Assembly: GCA_947475645.1 (NCBI GenBank)
Contig: CANJNU010000066.1
Span: 1-5,964, forward strand
Reading direction: 5' to 3'
Source: Bacteriovoracaceae bacterium
Lineage (GTDB): Bacteria > Bdellovibrionota > UBA1018
DNA length: 5,964 nucleotides
Part shown: positions 1-4,395 of the stretch, piece after piece
How positions within the stretch are numbered: position 1 is the stretch's first letter
How the letters are laid out: each line of letters opens with the position of its first letter
Position numbers and translations under genes: made by a program
Notes under the pieces: generated by a model
What the model saw: the letters and a program-made list of their open reading frames with translations, nothing else
Databases searched by the model: none
Told to the model about the DNA's origin: nothing

Positions 1-573
1 CAGGTCCTTCAGTTCTTTAGCGCGAGGATCGTTTAATATCGCAGCACTGGATTTCTTCTCCAGAGATTGAATCAGGGTGTATGCCGTTACTGGGGGCTTG
101 GTTTCTTTGGACTTTGCTTGCGCCACCGAAACGCCTAGAATTAAGAAGGTTGCCATAAGTGCGGTGGCCTGCCGCAGCCTTTGCAGCGCAGCTTTGCACA
201 CGCCCAACTTCTTCCATTCACAGGGAGCGCAGGCTTCTTCAAAAGCCTTATCGGTGAAGTGGGTGCGAATTTTCTCAAGCGCCTGCCCCCACGAAAGTAC
301 GTCGCCTGCTTTCAGGGCAAGAATGCGGCCGTGATTTTCGTCCAACGAGTCAATTCTTTCTTGCGTTACACAGCCAGAACTTCTGCGGTTGGGGCACGGC
401 GTGCAGATCGAGTCAGCGCGATTCACCACACGGATTAGGGTTGAGCGACCCGTTTCGTCGGGCGATTTTAAGCGATCTGCGATGCGTTGGTAATTCGAAA
501 CGAAGGCATTTGAGTAGCCTTTGCCTTCAAAGCCCACGGTACACAAAAAATGATGAGGTCGAAATTCGAGCAT
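1..573 (-). CDS. DUF1284 cysteine-cluster protein continuing into a signal-peptide-like segment (3' end outside window)
   Basis: An uninterrupted reading frame of 191 codons runs from the ATG at 573 off the left edge. Residues 1-127 match what I know of DUF1284: MLEFRPHH at the start, then FEGKGYSNAF, a CTPC pair (C57, C60) with C68, GDVLSWGQAL, and CAPCEWKKLGVCK (C115, C118, C126). Together with C11 and the His pair 7-8 these look like metal or Fe-S ligands; the family's function is unknown. A DUF1284 protein would normally end near residue 127. Here the frame continues through a basic stretch (K127, R132, R134), a hydrophobic run at about 136-150 and an AQA motif at 151-153, then a polar region. 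That second half resembles a secreted protein's signal peptide, and GTG at 201-199 or ATG at 156-154 could start a separate in-frame product. The ATG at 573 is chosen because the family motif begins there; only a weak AGTAGG lies upstream. It starts 13 bases after the HAMP gene's stop, so the two are probably co-transcribed. Confidence 0.82.
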   Translation of the reverse strand, partial: MLEFRPHHFLCTVGFEGKGYSNAFVSNYQRIADRLKSPDETGRSTLIRVVNRADSICTPCPNRRSSGCVTQERIDSLDENHGRILALKAGDVLSWGQALEKIRTHFTDKAFEEACAPCEWKKLGVCKAALQRLRQATALMATFLILGVSVAQAKSKETKPPVTAYTLIQSLEKKSSAAILNDPRAKELKDL

Positions 574-586
574 GAGCCTACTGGGG

Positions 587-1120
587 TTAAATTCTGGGGA
601 ATTGTAAAAAGCTTTTTGCTTTCAAAAGTGCTTCGCGTGCGCCTACAGGGTTTGTTTGCAGCGCTTGATCAATTAAGGCAAGAGCGGATTCTTCTCTTTT
701 TCTAATTGCGCGGGCCATGTCATTGAACTCGGTGGCCAGTTCCTTAAAGTAGTCGCCCTCGCGAAAGTATATGGTCTCGGAGAGGTTGCCTTCTTTCGCT
801 TTTCTGAAGAAAAGCGTGAGCTTATAAAGAGGCCCCGCAATTCGATGCGAGATAAAGATGCTTACAAAAAAAGCGATGCAGATAAAGGTAGCCTGAATAA
901 TGAGCAGCCAATCGAGCAAGTCCTGCTTCGACTCAAGCAGCTTTTGAACTGGGGGGGCGGATGGATCGGCCGCCGCGTATCGAATCAATCCCGCATAGAG
1001 CTGTTGAATGATGATCGGATAAATAAAGCTCATGGCCACGACCCAAACGCACACGAATAGCGAAAAACGAAGCTGGAAGGGCTTGTTGATGAGAAAGTTT
1101 CGTCTCTTATACTGGGCCAT
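587..1120 (-). CDS. Two-helix membrane protein with a HAMP domain and no output domain
   Basis: The 177-residue product has a basic N-terminus (KRRNFLINKPFQLR), a first membrane helix at about 19-40, a short extracytoplasmic loop (about 41-69) containing a proline-rich APP segment, and a second helix at about 71-91. A HAMP-like linker follows at about 91-140: SHRIAGPLYKL, a second amphipathic helix around EGDYFKELATEFNDMA, and the conserved proline (P97) of AS1. HAMP domains normally pass signals from membrane sensors to kinase, cyclase or chemoreceptor domains. Here only about 37 residues follow, forming a basic then helical tail, so no catalytic output is present. It may act through a partner protein; that is inference. 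The ATG at 1120 gives the natural cytoplasmic leader, although no strong Shine-Dalgarno is visible. A TAGAAT hexamer at 1166-1161 is a possible -10. The gene leads the operon with the DUF1284 gene and diverges from tRNA-Asn. A sensor-fragment or chemoreceptor remnant is the alternative reading. Confidence 0.85.
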   Translation of the reverse strand: MAQYKRRNFLINKPFQLRFSLFVCVWVVAMSFIYPIIIQQLYAGLIRYAAADPSAPPVQKLLESKQDLLDWLLIIQATFICIAFFVSIFISHRIAGPLYKLTLFFRKAKEGNLSETIYFREGDYFKELATEFNDMARAIRKREESALALIDQALQTNPVGAREALLKAKSFLQFPRI

Positions 1121-1186
1121 GAATTGAGTTTAAGCGGCCGGAATCCCCAAGGTCCACCGGATTCTAAGAAAATTTAGTTGAACCTC

Positions 1187-1215
1187 TGGACAAAGCGAAC
1201 GGATTTGAATAAAAA
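1187..1215 (+). promoter_or_regulatory. Probable sigma70-type promoter of tRNA-Asn
   Basis: TGGACA at 1187-1192 (five of six matches to TTGACA) is followed after 17 bases by TAAAAA at 1210-1215 (four of six matches to TATAAT). Transcription would start near 1222, leaving a leader of about 14 bases before the tRNA. The spacing is ideal but the -10 is weak, so this is a moderate-confidence assignment from sequence alone. Confidence 0.45.
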
Positions 1216-1235
1216 GAAGCTCTGAGCCTTATTAT

Positions 1236-1310
1236 TCAGGAGTAGCTCAGTGGTAGAGCAGCCGGCTGTTAACCGGCTGGTCGTAGGTTCGACTCCTACC
1301 TCCTGAGCCA
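1236..1310 (+). tRNA. tRNA-Asn (anticodon GTT), CCA encoded
   Basis: A complete cloverleaf can be folded by eye. The acceptor stem is TCAGGAG (1236-1242) paired with CTCCTGA (1300-1306). The D-arm sequence is GCTCAGTGGTAGAGC. The anticodon stem is GCCGG/CCGGC around the loop CTGTTAA (1266-1272), with GTT at 1268-1270. The T-arm is GTAGG/CCTAC around TTCGACT. G1307 is the discriminator and CCA (1308-1310) is encoded in the DNA. No intron or mismatch is seen in the stems, so the gene should be functional. It charges asparagine and reads AAC/AAU. Its last 21 bases, from C1290 in the T-loop, are repeated exactly at 2112-2132, which marks this tRNA as the target or donor site of the adjacent toxin-antitoxin cassette. 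Confidence 0.97.
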
Positions 1311-1357
1311 ATCAGTGGCCGCAACGTCATTTTATCGACGTTGCGGCCTTTTTTTTT
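1290..1357 (+). repeat. 68-bp direct repeat, left copy (attL-like; inside the intact tRNA-Asn)
   Basis: This stretch runs from the third base of the T-loop through CCA, a 6-base linker and the full terminator including nine Ts. It is identical, base for base, to 2112-2179. The sequence diverges immediately on both sides (GGTT before this copy against GCGC before the other; GGAAGG after it against AGTTTC after the other). A shared core from T-loop to tRNA 3' end is the classical crossover region of tRNA-targeting tyrosine integrases. Extension of identity through the terminator is unusual but consistent with a long att core. Confidence 0.93.
1317..1357 (+). terminator. Rho-independent terminator of tRNA-Asn
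   Basis: A perfect 12-bp GC-rich stem, GGCCGCAACGTC (1317-1328) with GACGTTGCGGCC (1337-1348), closes an 8-base loop and is followed by nine Ts (1349-1357). It begins six bases after the tRNA CCA. This is a strong intrinsic terminator that separates the tRNA transcript from the toxin-antitoxin operon. Confidence 0.95.
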
Positions 1358-1422
1358 GGAAGGGCTGACCCGTTGGTCTGCGACCAGCGCTGTCATGGTC
1401 TCGATCCCGCCGTGATTGTGGG

Positions 1423-1463
1423 TTGATATTAATTATCATATACGATAATAATAGACAGGGAGG
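1423..1463 (+). promoter_or_regulatory. Toxin-antitoxin promoter with overlapping palindromic operator
   Basis: TTGATA at 1423-1428 and GATAAT at 1444-1449 (15-base spacer) form a plausible -35/-10 pair. The -10 is one arm of ATTATCATATACGATAAT (1432-1449), an 18-bp palindrome in which eight of nine base pairs match. An operator over the -10 fits autorepression by an HTH antitoxin, as is known for HigBA-type modules. GGGAGG at 1458-1463 is the ribosome binding site but lies only three bases from the ATG at 1467; the overlapping AGGG at 1457-1460 has a more usual 6-base gap. Confidence 0.55.
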
Positions 1464-1466
1464 CCC

Positions 1467-1799
1467 ATGGTAAAAATCCACATTCAGGAATACCTGACTG
1501 CAGCCGGAAAGAGCCCGTACCAGCAATGGTTGGACAGTGTGGATGTTTCCGTCAAGGCTCGCATTCAAGCGAGAATCTTTCGGTTTGAGTTAGGCAACCT
1601 GGGTGACCACAAAGCCGTAGGAAAAGGTGTATGGGAAGCTCGGATTCAGTTTGGCGCGGGTTACCGGGTTTACTTTGGCAAGGATGGAGATCGCCTGATT
1701 CTGCTTCTGTTGGGCGGGAGTAAGTCATCACAGAGCCGCGATATCAAAAAGGCGCAGGAATATTGGTCCGAGTATTTGGAGGAATCAAGTCATGGCTAG
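1467..1799 (+). CDS. RelE/HigB-superfamily toxin, HI1419 (Gp49-like) addiction-module family
   Basis: The 110-residue product has the full pattern of the HI1419-type killer proteins: an EYLTAAGKSPYQQWLD start, the helical KARIQARIFRFELGNLGD block (about 30-47), then W56-E57-x-R59, GAGYRVYF (63-70), LLLLGGSKSSQSRDI (79-93) and a terminal IKKAQEYW helix. Members of this superfamily are generally mRNA interferases that cleave transcripts on the ribosome; cleavage by this protein is inferred. Conserved basic residues R59, R67, K86 and R91 are present, so it does not look inactivated. Length is normal for the family. The gene precedes its antitoxin, as in HigBA, and overlaps it by eight bases (ATGGCTAG), suggesting translational coupling. 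The ATG at 1467 matches the usual family start. A promoter and palindromic operator lie directly upstream. The gene sits in the repeat-bounded cassette. Confidence 0.92.
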   Translation: MVKIHIQEYLTAAGKSPYQQWLDSVDVSVKARIQARIFRFELGNLGDHKAVGKGVWEARIQFGAGYRVYFGKDGDRLILLLLGGSKSSQSRDIKKAQEYWSEYLEESSHG

Positions 1800-2091
1800 A
1801 CGCAGTAAAGATTGGAACGAAACGCTGGCAGAAGACCTCAAAGACCGAAAGTTTGCCCGCGAGTTTTTGCTCGCCTCACTTGAGGAAGGTGTTCCTATTC
1901 AGGTGGCTCTTGGAAAGGTGATACGGGCTATGGGCGTGAAAGAATTTTCAAAACTGGTAAAGATCGCAAGTCCGAACGTCTTGCGAGGGATTAATCCGAG
2001 ACATAACCCGACCCAAGAGACGCTCAACAAGCTTCTACGCCCTTTTGATCTCATGTTGACCGTCGCGCCGATCAAGAAGCGAGCGGCATAG
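1792..2091 (+). CDS. HigA-like antitoxin, HI1420 family, HTH DNA-binding
   Basis: The 99-residue product follows the HI1420-type antitoxin pattern. A basic N-terminus (MARRSKDW) leads into a helical toxin-binding region (about 11-47: AEDLKDRKFAREFLLASLEEGVPIQVALGKVIRAMG). A helix-turn-helix of Cro/C1 or XRE type follows at about 48-82 (VKEFSKLVKIASPNVLRGINPRHNPTQETLNKLL), then a short strand (FDLMLTV). It would neutralise the toxin by direct binding and, with it, repress the operon at the palindrome at 1432-1449. A good ribosome binding site, GGAGGA at 1778-1783, lies eight bases before the ATG, inside the toxin gene. The usual glycine after the first HTH helix is replaced by a KIAS sequence, a mild departure. 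Only 20 bases separate the stop from the right-hand repeat, which supplies the operon's terminator. Confidence 0.9.
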   Translation: MARRSKDWNETLAEDLKDRKFAREFLLASLEEGVPIQVALGKVIRAMGVKEFSKLVKIASPNVLRGINPRHNPTQETLNKLLRPFDLMLTVAPIKKRAA

Positions 2092-2111
2092 AATCGCAGG
2101 AAGTGAGCGCG

Positions 2112-2132
2112 CGACTCCTACCTCCTGAGCCA
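2112..2132 (+). pseudogene. Displaced 3' fragment of tRNA-Asn
   Basis: These 21 bases equal the last 21 bases of the intact tRNA-Asn at 1290-1310: part of the T-loop, the 3' strand of the T-stem, the 3' strand of the acceptor stem, discriminator and CCA. The 5' 54 bases of the tRNA are absent, so it cannot form a tRNA. It is best read as the att remnant at the right end of the cassette. Confidence 0.9.
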
Positions 2133-2138
2133 ATCAGT

Positions 2139-2179
2139 GGCCGCAACGTCATTTTATCGACGTTGCGGCCTTTTTTTTT
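2139..2179 (+). terminator. Rho-independent terminator of the toxin-antitoxin operon (copy of the tRNA terminator)
   Basis: The same 12-bp stem (2139-2150 with 2159-2170), 8-base loop and nine Ts (2171-2179) as the tRNA-Asn terminator. It lies 47 bases after the antitoxin stop and would end the toxin-antitoxin transcript before it runs antisense into the convergent lipoprotein gene. For the minus strand it offers a hairpin preceded by As but no T-run after it, so it is not a canonical terminator in that direction. Confidence 0.92.
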
Positions 2180-3263
2180 AGTTTCTGAGGGCGCTGATTG
2201 CCGTAATTAACGTTTTTTCGGCATCTGCGTGGATACGGTCGAACGGGGCCGATGTGGCGTCAATTCTGCTTTGAATTAAGTCCATATTTCCCCAAAGTTT
2301 AAGAACATTTGAGTCAATTTTGGGGTCGATGGAGAGGCTTTTCAGTTCTTCTCTCACCCGTACAGATTCGCCCAGCCAATGGGAATATTCGGTGAGTTGG
2401 GTAAGGTTATACGACTTCAGATCGGTATCGAAGCGGAAGAAGAGCATTCGAGCCTGCGCGAAAAAATTCGCTTCGCCAATGCCCGTAAGCTTATCGAGGG
2501 CCATTACGGAGAGGAAATTGGTTCTGAGCCTGAGCATGTAGATAGCCAAAGGCTCGTTGAGAAGAACTTGGGACTCGGCTCGCGTGGCTTCGAGCTCGCC
2601 GCGCTCAATCTGGGCCTTCTTCATAAGTGATTCTTCAAGAATGGAAAGAACGGTGGGCACACTCAGGCCCTTCTCTTTGGCCATGCGGGCTTCATTCGGA
2701 TTAATTTGGTGCATGGCAGCTGCCAGAGCAAAGAGATTTTGCATCTGGGCGTTTGACGACGAAGGATCGAGTTTGTCGAGATCGGTAGCGTACGAAGAGA
2801 GAAGGAGAAAAAATTCTTGGATAGCCTGTTCCTTCAGGTCTTCGATTCGGGCCACATCGTCGGCCCCAAAACTTTTAAAGAGCTGAAACTCGAACGACAT
2901 GAAGTACTTGCCGGCTTCGGCGATCTTAGCAGGAAGCGACGTGGAGCGCTCCATTTCGAGAATTCTCTCCGAGCGAATGGTAAGAGAACTTCCCTGTCTC
3001 ATGTCTTGATACATGGCCCGAGAGGTTTTCATAAGATCTTCGGTCATGTGGGCGAGCTCTTGGGTGCCTTTTTCGAGTCTGCGACTAATCTCAACCTGTT
3101 CCGAGATGCTCTGGTTGGTGGCCAGCATCTGCTCATTCATGGACTCGGTGGTCTTGCCCATGCTGAGGGTCGAATCGTGCATGTCGTCGAGATTTTGAAC
3201 CATTTTACAGCCGGAAAGAAGCAGGGCGGGGGAGAGAGCGATAAAAATCCAAGATTTCTTCAT
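2178..3263 (-). CDS. Uncharacterised lipoprotein with an N-terminal coiled-coil-like region
   Basis: The 361-residue product opens with a lipoprotein signal peptide: MKK, a hydrophobic run, and the lipobox L-S-G-C with C19 as lipidation site. Lysine at +2 rather than aspartate would favour outer-membrane sorting by the E. coli rule, which may not hold here. Residues about 22-90 are rich in Met, Gln, Glu and Ser with a heptad-like pattern (KTTESMNEQMLATNQSISEQ, SRRLEKGTQELAHMTEDLMK), suggesting a coiled coil. The remainder (about 100-361) looks mostly alpha-helical and contains no catalytic motif I recognise. No family is assigned. No Shine-Dalgarno precedes the ATG: a perfect 12-bp inverted repeat abuts it instead. 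The gene lies downstream of the metalloprotease gene on the same strand, 46 bases apart, and converges on the toxin-antitoxin cassette, sharing two bases of its stop codon with the cassette's terminal T-run. Confidence 0.9.
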   Translation of the reverse strand: MKKSWIFIALSPALLLSGCKMVQNLDDMHDSTLSMGKTTESMNEQMLATNQSISEQVEISRRLEKGTQELAHMTEDLMKTSRAMYQDMRQGSSLTIRSERILEMERSTSLPAKIAEAGKYFMSFEFQLFKSFGADDVARIEDLKEQAIQEFFLLLSSYATDLDKLDPSSSNAQMQNLFALAAAMHQINPNEARMAKEKGLSVPTVLSILEESLMKKAQIERGELEATRAESQVLLNEPLAIYMLRLRTNFLSVMALDKLTGIGEANFFAQARMLFFRFDTDLKSYNLTQLTEYSHWLGESVRVREELKSLSIDPKIDSNVLKLWGNMDLIQSRIDATSAPFDRIHADAEKTLITAISALRN

Positions 3264-3299
3264 ACGCAGGGCGTTACATCACCAAACGCCCTGCGTCAA
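3264..3299 (-). promoter_or_regulatory. 12-bp inverted repeat abutting the lipoprotein start codon, with candidate promoter
   Basis: ACGCAGGGCGTT (3264-3275) and AACGCCCTGCGT (3285-3296) are a perfect 12-bp inverted repeat with a 9-base centre, ending exactly at the ATG (3263). No T-run follows on either strand, so it is not a canonical terminator. On the minus strand TTGACG (3299-3294) and TGTAAC (3278-3273), 15 bases apart with an upstream TG, could be a promoter. Transcription would then begin within about three bases of the ATG, giving a nearly leaderless message with the palindrome as operator. If the message instead reads through from upstream, the hairpin would sit where ribosomes load. 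Confidence 0.5.
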
Positions 3300-3309
3300 G
3301 AAGATCGGC

Positions 3310-4065
3310 TTAGAATTGCTTCATGGCGGTCCAATACGAGGCGGCGGCACTTCTGGCAGTCGCGCACTGACCACTGCTCAGTTGCATCGAACTCGTATAA
3401 ATAATGGGATTCATTAAGTTCGAGGTGTCACTTACGTGATCGAGATTGAGATAGTGGCCCAACTCGTGGCCAATAATATTCGGATAATTCGCCACCGACT
3501 TTTCCAAAACGGCGCCGAAGGGCCCATAGCCGGGCATATTCGTCCAGGCGTTAGCGCCAGTAGATCCCAAAGTTCCTGTGCGGTTCCATGGGCCTGTAAT
3601 TACCACCAAAAGGGTGTTGGTCTCGTCCAGGGCACTTCGAATCGGATTGAGCTCAGAAAGATTCGCAGGCTGGTAGCTTAACCCGTAATGAACTGGGTCA
3701 GCCTGTTCAAACTGGTTAATTTGAAAGCCCAAGTTGCACTGGTTCCAAACCGAGTTAATGGCCTGAACGTCGCTGATGGCGACCGCCTGCGAAAGCGTGG
3801 CGACGCCAGCGGAGTCTTGATAGGCCACCACTTTAAGCCCCAAGCAAATGTGGTTCGGATCTGACGTAACGCAAGAATCGCCCACGCGGGTGTTCGAGGT
3901 TGGATTGTCTGGTGTTCCGGGTGGATCTGAGTGAATTGCGTTTACGTTTTGTCCCAACGTAGCGCTTTGCCCGGTGCTGTTACATGCGGTGAACTCCAAT
4001 CCTAGAGCCAGCCAACCACAAAAAAATACGAGGCTACGCCCCGATTTATAAAAGCTTCGAATCAT
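3310..4065 (-). CDS. Metzincin-type zinc metalloprotease, probable lipoprotein
   Basis: The 251-residue product carries HELGHYLNLDH at 200-210, supplying zinc ligands H200, H204 and H210 and general base E201, and a Met-turn at SNLMNP (M218). This is the metzincin signature HExxHxxGxxH with Asn in place of Gly at position 207. The N-terminus has basic residues (R3, K7, R10), a hydrophobic run (12-23) and FTAC ending at C28, a slightly atypical lipobox, so the protein is probably lipid-anchored or otherwise exported. A low-complexity Ser/Pro/Thr stretch (about 29-60) follows. Further cysteines (C65, C74, C110, C234) could form disulfides outside the cytoplasm. No separate propeptide or binding domain is recognised. 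A strong GGGAGGA ribosome site (4077-4071) five bases from the ATG fixes the start. It could degrade extracellular or envelope proteins; substrate unknown. Confidence 0.9.
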   Translation of the reverse strand: MIRSFYKSGRSLVFFCGWLALGLEFTACNSTGQSATLGQNVNAIHSDPPGTPDNPTSNTRVGDSCVTSDPNHICLGLKVVAYQDSAGVATLSQAVAISDVQAINSVWNQCNLGFQINQFEQADPVHYGLSYQPANLSELNPIRSALDETNTLLVVITGPWNRTGTLGSTGANAWTNMPGYGPFGAVLEKSVANYPNIIGHELGHYLNLDHVSDTSNLMNPIIYTSSMQLSSGQCATARSAAASYWTAMKQF

Positions 4066-4094
4066 AACTGTCCTCCCTGAATAGATCAGGGACC

Positions 4095-4126
4095 GACGCT
4101 AACACGCAGTGTAACAACGGCGTCAA
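4095..4126 (-). promoter_or_regulatory. Candidate metalloprotease promoter region with nested inverted repeat
   Basis: On the minus strand TTGACG (4126-4121) resembles a -35, the same hexamer as before the lipoprotein gene, but no good -10 follows at 16-18 bases. GACGC (4095-4099) pairs with GCGTC (4120-4124), and the inner TAACAC/GTGTAA arms pair with one mismatch. Weak evidence; the A/T-rich stretch further upstream may contain the real promoter. Confidence 0.25.
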
Positions 4127-4127
4127 C

Positions 4128-4183
4128 CTATTTATTACTTATCTTTTATTTAATAAATAGCCGCCTGATTCAAAAAAGAATCA
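4128..4183. repeat. A/T-rich block with two perfect inverted repeats
   Basis: CTATTTATTA (4128-4137) and TAATAAATAG (4151-4160) form a perfect 10-bp inverted repeat with a 13-base spacer. TGATTC (4166-4171) and GAATCA (4178-4183) form a second, six-bp repeat around six As. The block lies between the stop of the DUF5522 gene and the start of the metalloprotease gene. It is too A/T-rich to be a strong terminator and is more likely a promoter/operator region for the metalloprotease gene; no regulator can be named. Confidence 0.45.
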
Positions 4184-4192
4184 AAATTAAGG

Positions 4193-4384
4193 TTACTTTC
4201 GAACAAAACCGTAGGGACAATTTCGGCAGCCACTGTTGCAGCAGTAGCCCCGTTTTAGATGAAAATCGCGCGTAAAGACATACCGCCCCTTCTCGTCGAT
4301 AGAATAATCAACGCCCTCAATGAGGGGCGTTGGGGGGGGGGTAGGGCCTGGGCCGCACTGCGGAGCGTCACTTGAATCTTTAAT
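4193..4384 (-). CDS. DUF5522 family small cysteine protein, non-standard start
   Basis: The frame ends with a sequence I recognise as DUF5522: LIEGVDYSIDEKGRYVFT, then FHLKRGYCCNSGCRNCPYGF and a TAA stop at 4195-4193. The C48-C49, C53 and C56 cluster suggests metal binding; the function is unknown. The open frame is bounded upstream by a TAA at 4411-4409 and contains no ATG, GTG or TTG before the conserved domain. ATT at 4384-4382, four bases after GAGGA (4393-4389), is the best available start and gives 63 residues. Alternatively the run of ten Cs (4341-4332, coding strand) has gained or lost a base. Eleven Cs would join GTG at 4371-4369, and nine Cs would join GTG at 4358-4356, to the same domain. 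The family assignment is firm; the start is not. The gene diverges from the small membrane protein gene at 4449. Confidence 0.75.
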   Translation of the reverse strand: MKDSSDAPQCGPGPTPPPTPLIEGVDYSIDEKGRYVFTRDFHLKRGYCCNSGCRNCPYGFVRK

Positions 4385-4395
4385 AGAGTCCTCGG

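Larger units (their letters stand above)
1290..2179 (+). mobile_element. Putative integrase-less toxin-antitoxin cassette inserted at the tRNA-Asn 3' end
   Basis: Two perfect 68-bp direct repeats with an 822-bp period bound a unit whose only genes are a toxin and its antitoxin. Collapsing the repeats restores a simple ancestral layout: tRNA-Asn, terminator, then the convergent lipoprotein gene, whose stop codon shares the last two Ts of the terminator run. The insertion therefore leaves tRNA, terminator and downstream gene intact. No integrase, transposase or terminal inverted repeat is present inside, so movement would need a recombinase supplied elsewhere, or homologous recombination between tRNA-Asn loci. 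The direct repeats and content are seen in the sequence; mobility is inferred. A complete 822-bp circle with one repeat copy is the predicted excision product. Confidence 0.7.
2112..2179 (+). repeat. 68-bp direct repeat, right copy (attR-like)
   Basis: It is identical over 68 bases to 1290-1357. Absence of any mismatch implies a recent event, ongoing recombination, or strong selection on both copies. Its last two Ts (2178-2179) form part of the TAA stop codon of the minus-strand lipoprotein gene. Confidence 0.93.

Noticed and set aside
17..438. Several short frames on both strands at the left end
   Set aside because: They overlap the continuous DUF1284 frame, whose conserved motifs account for the region; none has a ribosome site or family resemblance.
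951..957. Run of seven Gs inside the HAMP gene as a phase-variation tract
   Set aside because: The reading frame is intact and the run is short; there is no sign of a frame disturbance here, unlike the ten-base tract at 4332-4341.
845..1060. Open frame on the plus strand inside the HAMP gene
   Set aside because: It lies antisense to a gene with clear membrane helices and HAMP pattern, has no ribosome site and no recognisable protein features.
1374..1386. Small hairpin TGGTC-TGC-GACCA just after the left repeat
   Set aside because: Only a five-base stem with a three-base loop; no partner at the right end to make it a terminal inverted repeat, so no transposon boundary is supported.
1358..2111. 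A hidden integrase or transposase within the cassette
   Set aside because: Toxin and antitoxin fill 1467-2091; the remaining 109 bases on the left and 20 on the right are too short, and neither strand has other coding sequence.
2320..3404. Plus-strand frames of 73-195 residues opposite the lipoprotein gene
   Set aside because: The minus-strand product has a signal peptide, lipobox and coherent helical sequence; the plus-strand frames look compositionally like antisense shadows.
4166..4183. TGATTC/GAATCA hairpin as the DUF5522 terminator
   Set aside because: The stem has only six weak pairs and on the minus strand is followed by GGCGGC rather than a T-run.
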